Assembly (NCBI GenBank): GCA_021767845.1
Contig: JAASSQ010000118.1
Location: forward strand, 1-8,548
Direction of reading: 5' to 3'
From: Roseovarius sp.
GTDB lineage: Bacteria > Pseudomonadota > Alphaproteobacteria > Rhodobacterales > Rhodobacteraceae
DNA length: 8,548 nt
The position numbers and the translations under genes are program-made. The stretch's first letter is position 1. Every line of letters begins with the position of its first letter. Below are positions 1 to 7,041 of the stretch, piece by piece. A model generated the notes under the pieces. That model was not told the DNA's origin. It saw nothing but the letters and a program-made list of their open reading frames with translations, and ran no database searches.

Positions 1-1641
<1,641 letters not shown>

Positions 1642-1777
1642 GATCGGCGGATATCCTTCCTGTCGGGCTAGACTTGTCGTTCTTGCGGCGGGGTTCAAGG
1701 CCCCGGTTGCGCGGATTTGATCCCTTGCCCGTTCCGCCCATATTTGGAATAAGCGATCTGCATCACAGGAGGTCCGA
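1642..1777. promoter_or_regulatory. Shared divergent promoter region, uvrB / complex I subunit
   Basis: This 136-bp gap must hold both 5' ends. Leftward, TTGAAC (plus-strand 1693-1698) is a fair -35, with a 17-bp spacer to a poor -10, AAGTCT (1670-1675). Rightward, TTGCCC (1725-1730) lies 17 bp from AATAAG (1748-1753), which would leave a leader of about 18 nt containing the ribosome binding site at 1767-1772. Both assignments are by eye and weak. No alphaproteobacterial LexA box of the form GTTC-N7-GTTC is present. Confidence 0.35.
1655..1661 (-). promoter_or_regulatory. Probable ribosome binding site of uvrB
   Basis: The minus strand reads AGGAAGG, ending 13 nt before the ATG at 1641. The spacing is longer than the usual 5-9 nt. 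No better Shine-Dalgarno sequence or closer in-frame start is seen, so this site is the best support for the chosen start but is not strong. Confidence 0.5.
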
Positions 1778-2089
1778 ATGTCCGCCCGCATCTACCAGCC
1801 CTCGCGCAGCACGACGCAATCCGGCACCGCCCGGAGCCAGCATTGGGTTCTGGAGTTCTTTCCCGACACGAGGCGGGAGGTCGATCCGCTGATGGGCTGG
1901 ACCAGTTCGAGCGACACGCAAGCGCAGGTCAAGCTGACCTTCCCGACGAAGCAGGCCGCGCTGGAATATGCCGCCGAACACGGGATCGAGGCGACGGTGC
2001 TGGAATCGCACAAGCGCAAGCCCAACATCCGCCCCGGCGGCTATGGCGAGAATTTCGCCACCAACCGGCGCGCCACCTGGACGCATTGA
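1778..2089 (+). CDS. NDUFS4-like accessory subunit of NADH:ubiquinone oxidoreductase (ETC complex I subunit)
   Basis: This 103-aa soluble protein has no signal peptide or membrane segment. It matches the conserved core of the NDUFS4 (18 kDa/AQDQ) family, an accessory subunit of respiratory complex I found in alphaproteobacteria and mitochondria, where it stabilises the NADH-oxidising arm near NuoE/NuoF/NuoG. Recognisable blocks are ARIYQPSRSTTQSG (3-16), HWVLEFFP (22-29), DPLMGWTSSSDT (36-47), the segment TFPTKQAALEYAAEHGI (about 54-70), and a C-terminal block with GGYGENF and the terminal RATWTH. The last is the typical R-W-T/D-H ending. A strong AGGAGG at 1767-1772, 5 nt before the ATG, fixes the start. 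The gene stands apart from any nuo operon and is divergent from uvrB, so it looks monocistronic. Family assignment rests on remembered motif similarity. Confidence 0.88.
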   Translation: MSARIYQPSRSTTQSGTARSQHWVLEFFPDTRREVDPLMGWTSSSDTQAQVKLTFPTKQAALEYAAEHGIEATVLESHKRKPNIRPGGYGENFATNRRATWTH

Positions 2090-2094
2090 GGCAT

Positions 2095-2121
2095 CCGCGC
2101 CACAGCGCGGCGCGAAATTTT
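2095..2121 (+). terminator. Possible weak intrinsic terminator after the complex I subunit gene
   Basis: Six bases CCGCGC (2095-2100) pair perfectly with GCGCGG (2105-2110) across a CACA loop, 5 nt after the stop codon. The only T-run (TTTT, 2118-2121) begins 8 nt past the stem, so the geometry is poor for a classical terminator. A hairpin is certain; termination is inferred. Confidence 0.4.
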
Positions 2122-2126
2122 CCCTG

Positions 2127-2140
2127 TTGATTCGGATCAA
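2127..2140 (+). promoter_or_regulatory. FNR/FnrL-type binding site, perfect palindrome
   Basis: TTGATTCGGATCAA is an exact match to the FNR-family consensus TTGAT-N4-ATCAA recognised by FnrL (and, with variants, by NnrR/Dnr regulators) in Rhodobacterales. Its centre (2133.5) lies 63.5 nt upstream of the ppk2 ATG. A -10-like element lies at 2162-2167, placing the box at about -41.5. That is the class II activator position, so activation under low oxygen is the simplest reading. Which FNR-family member binds cannot be told from sequence. Confidence 0.8.
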
Positions 2141-2161
2141 GGCGGGCCGCGACACCCTGCC

Positions 2162-2167
2162 CTAATC
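2162..2167 (+). promoter_or_regulatory. Candidate -10 element of the ppk2 promoter
   Basis: CTAATC (or TAATCC one base later) begins 28.5-29.5 nt after the FNR-box centre, as expected for an activator-dependent promoter lacking a good -35. The predicted transcript start is near 2173-2175, with a leader of about 22-24 nt. Confidence 0.45.
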
Positions 2168-2185
2168 CTTCGTGCAACCACGCGA

Positions 2186-2190
2186 AGGAG
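2186..2190 (+). promoter_or_regulatory. Ribosome binding site deciding the ppk2 start
   Basis: AGGAG here directly abuts the ATG at 2191, which leaves no room for initiation there. It is 6 nt from the ATG at 2197, which is ideal. The second ATG is therefore chosen, shortening the protein from 307 to 305 residues. Confidence 0.8.
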
Positions 2191-2196
2191 ATGCAG

Positions 2197-3114
2197 ATGA
2201 CAGCCGCCGCCCCCAAGACCGCCGCAAAACCCGACGATGCAGACACCGTGAAGCCCACCGACAAGGTGGCCGAGTTCCGCAAGACCTTCGAGGCGGGCGA
2301 CTACCCCTACAAGGACAAGATGGGGCGCCGGACCTACGAGGCGCAGAAGGCCAAGCTGCAGGCCGAATTGCTGAAAGTGCAGCTGTGGGCCCAGGAGACC
2401 GGCGAAAAGTTCGTGCTGATCTTCGAGGGGCGCGACGCCGCCGGCAAGGGCGGCACGATCAAGCGGTTCACCGAGCATCTCAACCCAAGGCAGGCCCGTG
2501 TCGTGGCGCTGAACAAGCCCACGTGGGAAGAAAAGGGCCAGTGGTTCTTTCAACGCTACATCGAGCATCTGCCGACCGTGGGCGAGATGGTGTTCTATGA
2601 CCGCTCCTGGTACAACCGCGCGGGCGTGGAACGGGTGATGGGGTTCTGCGAGCCTTGGGAATACCTGGAATTCATGCGCCAGACCCCCGAGCTGGAGCGG
2701 ATGCTGGTGCGCTCGGGGATCCGGCTCTACAAGTTCTGGTTCTCGGTCACGCAGGACGAGCAGCGCCGCCGCTTCGACAGCCGCGCCACCGATCCGCTCA
2801 AGCAGTGGAAGCTGAGCCCGATCGACAAGCAGAGCCTGGACAAGTGGGACGACTATACCGAGGCCAAGGAGGCGATGTTCTTCTACACCGATACGGCCGA
2901 CGCGCCGTGGACGGTGGTGAAATCCAACGACAAGAAGCGCGCGCGCCTGGCCTGCATGCAGCATTTCCTGCACTCGCTGGATTATCCCGGCAAGGACCCC
3001 AGGATCGCCCGCGCGCCCGACCCGCTGATCGTGTCCACCGCTCAGCACGTGCTGCACGGCGCGGATCACATCCTGGGCAAATCCCTGCACCCGGAGGTCC
3101 GCAAGACAACCTGA
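2197..3114 (+). CDS. ppk2: Polyphosphate kinase 2 (PPK2), class I-like
   Basis: This 305-aa cytosolic enzyme transfers phosphate between inorganic polyphosphate and nucleotides. The length and single PPK2 domain fit class I, which favours nucleoside diphosphates (ADP/GDP to ATP/GTP, reversible). Motifs are Walker A GRDAAGKGG (78-86), where the phosphates bind; Walker B DRSWYNRAGVERVMGF (135-150); and the lid module RRRFDSRATDPLKQWKLSP (190-208). A C-terminal block follows with DKWDDYTEAKEAMFFYTDT (216-234) and the K-K-R-A-R-L helix typical of the family. The N-terminal 20 residues are Ala/Lys/Asp rich and probably disordered. The AGGAG at 2186-2190 selects the start. A perfect FNR-type box upstream suggests induction when oxygen is low, so the enzyme may draw ATP/GTP from polyphosphate, or store it, during respiratory limitation. 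Family is secure; substrate direction is inferred. Confidence 0.95.
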   Translation: MTAAAPKTAAKPDDADTVKPTDKVAEFRKTFEAGDYPYKDKMGRRTYEAQKAKLQAELLKVQLWAQETGEKFVLIFEGRDAAGKGGTIKRFTEHLNPRQARVVALNKPTWEEKGQWFFQRYIEHLPTVGEMVFYDRSWYNRAGVERVMGFCEPWEYLEFMRQTPELERMLVRSGIRLYKFWFSVTQDEQRRRFDSRATDPLKQWKLSPIDKQSLDKWDDYTEAKEAMFFYTDTADAPWTVVKSNDKKRARLACMQHFLHSLDYPGKDPRIARAPDPLIVSTAQHVLHGADHILGKSLHPEVRKTT

Positions 3115-3148
3115 CATGCAGGACAGCGCGCATGGCCGAATGACCGGC

Positions 3149-3177
3149 TTGCCGTGGCGGTGCCGCGCCCCTAAGCT
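3149..3177 (+). promoter_or_regulatory. Candidate promoter of the DUF1007-NicO pair, possibly leaderless
   Basis: TTGCCG (3149-3154) and TAAGCT (3172-3177) are 17 bp apart, and the predicted transcript start (about 3184) coincides with the ATG. No Shine-Dalgarno sequence precedes that ATG, which is consistent with a leaderless mRNA. This was judged by eye in very GC-rich DNA. Confidence 0.4.
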
Positions 3178-3183
3178 CATTCC

Positions 3184-3819
3184 ATGATGCGTTGGTTCTG
3201 CCTTGTCCTGGCCTTGCTGGCCGCGCCCGTGGCGCGGGCGCACCCGCATGTCTTCGTCGATGTCACGCTGAGGTTCCAGACCGATCCCGATGGGCACCTG
3301 GCCGGGGTCGAGGTGACGTGGCGCTATGACGATTTCTTCTCGCTTCTGGTGCTGGAGGATCGCGGCCTGGACCCGGATGGCGACATGGTGCTGTCCGACC
3401 AGGAGCGCCGCGCATTGACGGGGTTCGACCTGACGGACTGGCCCGAGAACTTCGAGGGGGCGCTGTTCATGTACCATGACGGCGAGAAAATCGCGCTCGG
3501 CCCGCCCGAGCCGATCGACGTGACGCTGGAGGGCGGCCAGATCGTCACCCGGCACCTGCGGCCCTTTGGGCCTGTCGCGGCCGACAAACTGGTGATCCGG
3601 CCCTACGATCCTTCGTATTACGCGGCGCTGAGCCTTGTCGCCGTCAAGGGCCTGCCCGAGGGCTGCGCGGCGAAGATCGAAGCGCCCGACACCGAGGCCG
3701 CCGACGCGATCGTGGCCGGGATGGGTGGAACGAGCTACGATCCGTTGTTCTTCGAGGAGGTCGAGGTCGGCATCCACTACGCGTATTCAGGCCGGATCAC
3801 ATGCGCGCCCTCGTCCTGA
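3184..3819 (+). CDS. Secreted DUF1007 protein, ZevA-like metal-handling partner of the next gene
   Basis: This 211-aa protein has a clear Sec signal peptide (1-19, ending PVARA). Cleavage would expose the mature N-terminus HPHVFVDV, with two histidines at positions 1 and 3. HPHVF is a hallmark of the DUF1007 family. Residues 63-74, DPDGDMVLSDQE, have an EF-hand-like D-x-D-x-D...E pattern, although position 6 is Met rather than Gly. Two cysteines, C161 and C207, could form a disulfide. DUF1007 proteins commonly sit beside NicO permeases. In Haemophilus influenzae the equivalent pair ZevA/ZevB supports zinc uptake, so a periplasmic metal-binding or delivery role is inferred. The start could equally be the next codon (3187). 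No ribosome binding site is visible. The gene overlaps the permease gene by 19 bp, which implies coupled expression. The transported metal is not shown by the sequence. Confidence 0.85.
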   Translation: MMRWFCLVLALLAAPVARAHPHVFVDVTLRFQTDPDGHLAGVEVTWRYDDFFSLLVLEDRGLDPDGDMVLSDQERRALTGFDLTDWPENFEGALFMYHDGEKIALGPPEPIDVTLEGGQIVTRHLRPFGPVAADKLVIRPYDPSYYAALSLVAVKGLPEGCAAKIEAPDTEAADAIVAGMGGTSYDPLFFEEVEVGIHYAYSGRITCAPSS

Positions 3820-4733
3820 GTGCCGCGCTGATCCTGCTGGGGCTGGCCGTCTGGCTATGGGGCCTGGGCGGCGCGCAGGACGTGGCGCGATGGACGGCGC
3901 AAGGCCAGCGCGAGGTGCAGCAGGCGATGGCGGGCTACCTGCGGGCGCTGCGCGCAGGCGAGCCCGGCGCGTTGATGGGCCTTTGGGGGCTGTGTTTCGC
4001 CTATGGTTTCCTGCACGCGGCGGGACCGGGGCATGGCAAGCTGCTGATCGGTGGTTATGGCCTGGGCGCGGGCGTGCCCGCCTTGCGGCTGAGCGGGCTG
4101 GCGCTAGTCTCGAGCCTTGCGCAGGCGGCGACGGCGGTGGTGCTGGTCTATGCCGGGGTGCTGGCGCTCGGCCTGACGCGGCAGGCCATGACCGGGGTGG
4201 CCGACAGGATCATGGCGCCCGCCAGCTATGGCGCGATCGCGCTGGTCGGTCTGTGGCTCGTGTGGCGCGGTCTGCGGCGGCTTCGGCGCGTGATGGCCCC
4301 GGCTGTCGAAACCGGACACACGCAAGATCATGACCACGGACATGGCCAGGACCATGGCGGGGTCTGCGCGTCCTGCGGGCATCGGCACGGGCCGACCGCC
4401 GCCGAGGCCGCGCAGGTGCAGGACTGGCGCGAGGCCGTGGCGCTGGTGGCGGCGGTGGCGATCCGGCCCTGCACCGGGGCATTGTTCCTGCTGATCCTGA
4501 CCTGGCGCATGGGGCTTGAGGTGGCGGGCATCGTGGGCGCCTTCGTGATGGGCCTCGGCACGGCCAGCGTAACCGTGGCGGTGGCGCTGGCCGCGGTGAC
4601 CATGCGCGCGGGGCTACTGCAGCGGCTGGTCGGGGCCGAGGCGCGTGCCGCCCGCGCCCTGCCCGTGATCGAAGCGCTGGCCGGCCTGCTGATCGCGGCG
4701 GTGGCGCTGCAACTGCTGGTCGGCGCGCTCTGA
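3801..4733 (+). CDS. NicO/RcnA-family metal permease, ZevB-like
   Basis: This 310-aa inner-membrane protein has about six to seven hydrophobic segments (roughly 4-22, 56-76, 96-125, 140-158, 212-236, 240-268, 285-308). Family motifs are FLHAAGPGHGK (70-80), whose histidines are expected to form the metal path, and IRPCTGALF (221-229). Between the two halves lies a hydrophilic loop (about 172-197) with seven histidines (173, 177, 179, 181, 185, 194, 196) and a C-x-x-C pair (189/192), a likely metal-sensing or buffering segment. RcnA relatives export Ni/Co, whereas the DUF1007-associated branch (ZevB) is linked to zinc uptake. The partner gene here favours the latter, but direction and metal remain inferred. 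The ATG lies inside the upstream gene with only a poor AGG-type ribosome binding site, so translational coupling is likely. Confidence 0.88.
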   Translation: MRALVLSAALILLGLAVWLWGLGGAQDVARWTAQGQREVQQAMAGYLRALRAGEPGALMGLWGLCFAYGFLHAAGPGHGKLLIGGYGLGAGVPALRLSGLALVSSLAQAATAVVLVYAGVLALGLTRQAMTGVADRIMAPASYGAIALVGLWLVWRGLRRLRRVMAPAVETGHTQDHDHGHGQDHGGVCASCGHRHGPTAAEAAQVQDWREAVALVAAVAIRPCTGALFLLILTWRMGLEVAGIVGAFVMGLGTASVTVAVALAAVTMRAGLLQRLVGAEARAARALPVIEALAGLLIAAVALQLLVGAL

Positions 4734-4739
4734 GCCCTC

Positions 4740-4768
4740 TTGCGCGGGCGCGCGCCCCGGCCTAAGGG
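4740..4768 (+). promoter_or_regulatory. Candidate promoter just ahead of the MATE gene
   Basis: TTGCGC (4740-4745), a 17-bp spacer and TAAGGG (4763-4768) would start transcription at about 4775-4776, the A of the ATG. The arrangement almost repeats that at 3149-3184. AAGGG could instead be a ribosome binding site 7 nt from the ATG on a read-through mRNA from the upstream pair. The two readings cannot be separated by eye. Confidence 0.35.
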
Positions 4769-4775
4769 CGAGGCC

Positions 4776-6140
4776 ATGAGCACGCGCGCGACGACATACC
4801 GCCACCACGCCAGCGCGGTCCTGAAACTGGGCCTGCCACTGATCGGCAGCCATGTCGCGCAGTTCGCCATCACCCTGACCGATGCGCTGATGCTGGGCTG
4901 GTATTCTGTCGAGGCGCTGGCGGCCGAGGTGCTGGGCGGGACGCTGTTTTTCGTGCTGTTCATCATGGGATCGGGCTTTGCCTGGGCGGTCATGCCGATG
5001 GTCGCCTCGGCCCGCGCGGCGGGCGACGAGACGCAGATCCGCCGCGTCACGCGCATGGGGGCCTGGGCGTCGATCCTGTTCGGGCTGGCCTGCCTGCCCT
5101 TCATGGTGAAATCCGCGCCGATATTTCGCGCCCTGGGCCAGGATCCCGCGATCTCGGACCTGGCCGGGCAATACCTGTCGATCATGGGCTGGGGCATCCT
5201 GCCCGCGCTGCTGGTCATGGTGCTGAAATCCTATCTTGCGGCGCTCGAGCGCACGCAGGTCGTGCTGTGGGTCACGGTGGCCGCCGTGGGGCTGAACGTG
5301 GCGGTGAACCATGCGCTGATCTTCGGCAACTGGGGCTTTCCCGAGCTGGGGGTGCGCGGCGCGGCCATCGCGTCGCTGACGGTCAACACCGCCTCGCTGA
5401 TCGCACTGGCGATCTATGCCGCGCGGGTGCAACCGGACCACGCGCTGTTCCAGCGGGTCTGGCGGGCCGACCCCGAGGCGCTGGCCCAGGTGTTCCGGCT
5501 GGGCTGGCCCATCGGGATCACCAACCTGGCCGAGGTGGGGCTGTTCGCGGCCTCGTCGATCATGATGGGCTGGCTGGGGCCGCTGCCGCTGGCCGCGCAC
5601 GGGATCGCGCTGCAGGTCACGTCGGTGGTGTTCATGGTGCACATGGGGCTGAGCAACGCCGCCACCGTGCGCGCGGGCCAGGCGCACGGGCGCGGCGACC
5701 TGACGGCGCTGCGCGACGGGGCGGCGGTGGTCCTGGCGATGTCGATCGCCGTGGCGCTCGCCACCGTCGTGCTGTTCCTTGCCGTGCCGGAATGGATGAT
5801 GGGCCTGTTCATGAGCCCTGACGAGCCCGACCGCGCGGCGGTGATCGGCATCGGCGTCGGGCTTCTGGCGGCGGCGGCGCTGTTCCAGCTGGTCGATGCC
5901 GGCCAGGTGATGGCGCTGGGGCTGCTGCGCGGGGTGCAGGACACGCGCGTGCCGATGGTGATGGCCGCGATCAGCTATTGGGGCATCGGAGTGCCCGCAA
6001 GCTATGTGCTGGGCTTCCCGATGGGTCTTGGCGGGGCGGGCATCTGGCTGGGGCTGGCCGTGGGGCTGGCCTGTGCCGCGGTCACGATGCTGGCGCGGTT
6101 CTGGGGCCGCGCGGTGCGCGCGCCCACACCCGCATCCTAG
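4776..6140 (+). CDS. MATE-family (NorM-like) cation/multidrug efflux transporter
   Basis: This 454-aa polytopic inner-membrane protein has about 12 hydrophobic segments in two homologous six-helix halves (about 14-215 and 240-445), the normal MATE size. The first helix carries the conserved acidic residue in QFAITLTDALMLGWYS (D36), the cation-coupling aspartate of NorM proteins. The second half begins with FRLGWPIGITNLAEVGLF, where an acidic residue is again in place. Other NorM features are the GNWGFPELGVRGAA segment and HGIALQVTSVVFMVHMGLS. Such proteins export cationic drugs or metabolites against Na+ or H+. The natural substrate is unknown. The ATG at 4776 is preferred over an upstream in-frame TTG at 4740, which has no ribosome binding site and would add a charged, GC-driven tail. 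The gene lies 42 bp after the permease gene and may be co-transcribed. Confidence 0.94.
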   Translation: MSTRATTYRHHASAVLKLGLPLIGSHVAQFAITLTDALMLGWYSVEALAAEVLGGTLFFVLFIMGSGFAWAVMPMVASARAAGDETQIRRVTRMGAWASILFGLACLPFMVKSAPIFRALGQDPAISDLAGQYLSIMGWGILPALLVMVLKSYLAALERTQVVLWVTVAAVGLNVAVNHALIFGNWGFPELGVRGAAIASLTVNTASLIALAIYAARVQPDHALFQRVWRADPEALAQVFRLGWPIGITNLAEVGLFAASSIMMGWLGPLPLAAHGIALQVTSVVFMVHMGLSNAATVRAGQAHGRGDLTALRDGAAVVLAMSIAVALATVVLFLAVPEWMMGLFMSPDEPDRAAVIGIGVGLLAAAALFQLVDAGQVMALGLLRGVQDTRVPMVMAAISYWGIGVPASYVLGFPMGLGGAGIWLGLAVGLACAAVTMLARFWGRAVRAPTPAS

Positions 6141-6538
6141 GCCGTGCCCGCTGCCGGTTTGCGCAGGCGGACACCGTCGATCTTCCAGCCGCCCGTGCCC
6201 TCGATCATCTCGTATTCAAGGATGTGCAGCGCCCCTGCCCGATCACGGATCATGACGATCTGGAACAGCCGCCCGCCCCGATCCTCGATCGACAGGAACT
6301 CCACGTCGGCGGGCCGCCAGACCATCGGATAGCCTTCCCGCACCATCTGCCCGAACCGGTCCGGCGAGCCGAAGATCCGCTTGATGGTCGGGCTGGCAAA
6401 GGTGAAGGCGGTTTCGACATCATCCGCCAGGAACGCGTCGATCTGCGAGGAAATCACGTCGCGGATGGCCTGATCGTCAGCCCGCGCGGGCAAGGCCAGG
6501 ATCACGGACAGCGTTAGGGCACAGACGAGACGCGGCAT
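6137..6538 (-). CDS. Secreted DUF4864 protein
   Basis: This 133-aa protein has a Sec signal peptide (1-20, ending LPARA before DDQA), so the mature form is about 113 aa and periplasmic. The rest fits DUF4864, a small alphaproteobacterial family thought to have an NTF2-like cone fold. It shows an N-terminal helix IRDVISSQIDAFLADDVETAF (split IRDVISSQID / AFLADDVETAF), FASPTIKRIFG, the GYPMVWRP loop, and beta strands ending GGWKIDGVRLRK. The mature part has no cysteine and no obvious catalytic residues. Function is unknown; NTF2-like folds often bind small hydrophobic ligands, but nothing here proves that. AAGGAAGG ends 6 nt before the ATG and supports the start. Its stop codon overlaps the convergent MATE stop. 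It lies 63 bp downstream of the soluble cytochrome c gene on the same strand, with a possible promoter of its own. Confidence 0.85.
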   Translation of the reverse strand: MPRLVCALTLSVILALPARADDQAIRDVISSQIDAFLADDVETAFTFASPTIKRIFGSPDRFGQMVREGYPMVWRPADVEFLSIEDRGGRLFQIVMIRDRAGALHILEYEMIEGTGGWKIDGVRLRKPAAGTA

Positions 6539-6548
6539 GGGGCACCTT

Positions 6549-6567
6549 CCTTTCCATGGCGGAAAGG
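6549..6567. repeat. Perfect 7-bp inverted repeat at the 5' end of the DUF4864 gene
   Basis: CCTTTCC (6549-6555) and GGAAAGG (6561-6567) flank a 5-base loop ATGGC. On the minus strand one arm covers the putative -10 region. The other arm, GGAAAGG, runs into the ribosome binding site AAGGAAGG. It could be a DNA operator or, on read-through mRNA from the cytochrome genes, a hairpin that partly hides the ribosome binding site. Confidence 0.6.
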
Positions 6568-6591
6568 TAGCGCGGGCGCCCCACGGTTCAA
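6564..6591 (-). promoter_or_regulatory. Candidate promoter of the DUF4864 gene
   Basis: On the minus strand, TTGAAC (plus 6586-6591) is 16 bp from TACCTT (plus 6564-6569). The predicted start near 6557 leaves a leader of about 18 nt that contains the ribosome binding site. The -10 overlaps one arm of the inverted repeat at 6549-6567. Confidence 0.4.
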
Positions 6592-6601
6592 ATCGCGCGC
6601 A

Positions 6602-7015
6602 TCACCGGACCTGCAGCCCCTCAAGATAGGCGATCAGGTCGCGCACCGGCGTCGATGTCACGATCGGCTGGCCGCTTTCGGTCTTGAGCGAGGCGTCATC
6701 GCCCTCGAAAAAGTCGCCATAGACCGGCATCGGGCTGCCATGCGCCACCAGCGGGTCGCGCCCGTCGATCCGCTTGACCACGCGGCCGGTGGGAAACACC
6801 CCGTCATTGCCCGCCGACAGGGCCGTGAGGTCGGTGGGCGGCACGGTCAGAACCGCCTGCATCGGCCCTTCGCCCGTGGCTTCGGCACCATGACAGGCGG
6901 CGCAATAGCGATCGTAGATCGCCTCGCCGTTCTTGGCGTTGCCCTCGGCGGCGGCAGCCCCGCCAAGGGCCGCGCCGGCCAGCGCGGCACTCGTCAGGAT
7001 GGTTGGAAGTCTCAT
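6602..7015 (-). CDS. Soluble periplasmic class I cytochrome c
   Basis: This 137-aa protein has an Ala-rich Sec signal peptide (about 1-23), so the mature form is roughly 114 aa. A single haem-binding motif CAACH occupies residues 38-42, with H42 as the proximal ligand. M96 in GSPMPVYGDFF is the likely distal ligand. The fold should be a monohaem electron carrier. It is clearly paralogous to the next gene upstream (CxxCHGA.A.G.GP, P.DLT..A..N.GVF, RI.G, MP.(F/Y)G, and an ending ...YL..(L/I)Q). A strong AGGAGG, 7 nt before the ATG, sets the start. It begins 26 bp after the lipoprotein cytochrome stop, so the two are almost certainly one transcript. No catalytic oxidoreductase lies next to it in this window, so its redox partners are unknown. 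Confidence 0.93.
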   Translation of the reverse strand: MRLPTILTSAALAGAALGGAAAAEGNAKNGEAIYDRYCAACHGAEATGEGPMQAVLTVPPTDLTALSAGNDGVFPTGRVVKRIDGRDPLVAHGSPMPVYGDFFEGDDASLKTESGQPIVTSTPVRDLIAYLEGLQVR

Positions 7016-7022
7016 GCTCGGT

Positions 7023-7028
7023 CCTCCT
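7023..7028 (-). promoter_or_regulatory. Strong ribosome binding site of the soluble cytochrome c gene
   Basis: The minus strand reads AGGAGG, 7 nt before the ATG at 7015. It is much stronger than the site of the upstream lipoprotein cytochrome, so more of the soluble protein may be made from the shared mRNA. Confidence 0.8.
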
Positions 7029-7041
7029 CAGAACGCTTGGG

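Noticed and set aside
1679..1696. A possible LexA (SOS) box between uvrB and the complex I gene: two GTTC direct repeats
   Set aside because: The spacing is 10 nt, whereas the alphaproteobacterial LexA site is GTTC-N7-GTTC. No other pair with correct spacing is seen, so SOS control is not supported.
1717..1730. TTGATCCCTTGCCC before the complex I gene as a third FNR site
   Set aside because: Only the left half-site matches; the right half lacks ATCAA, so it falls well below the other two boxes.
3115..3183. A possible Zur or nickel-regulator operator before the DUF1007-NicO pair
   Set aside because: I looked for an AT-centred palindrome typical of Zur or NikR sites and found none in this GC-rich 69-bp gap.
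2137..3777. A 546-codon open frame on the minus strand spanning ppk2 and the DUF1007 gene
   Set aside because: It runs antisense across two well-supported genes and their gap and shows no domain. The lack of stops is explained by high GC content at third codon positions.
4740..4775. Upstream TTG start adding 12 residues to the MATE protein
   Set aside because: The extra residues are Arg/Gly/Pro-rich, with no ribosome binding site before the TTG, and the MATE homology begins after the ATG at 4776. The TTG is better read as part of a -35 element.
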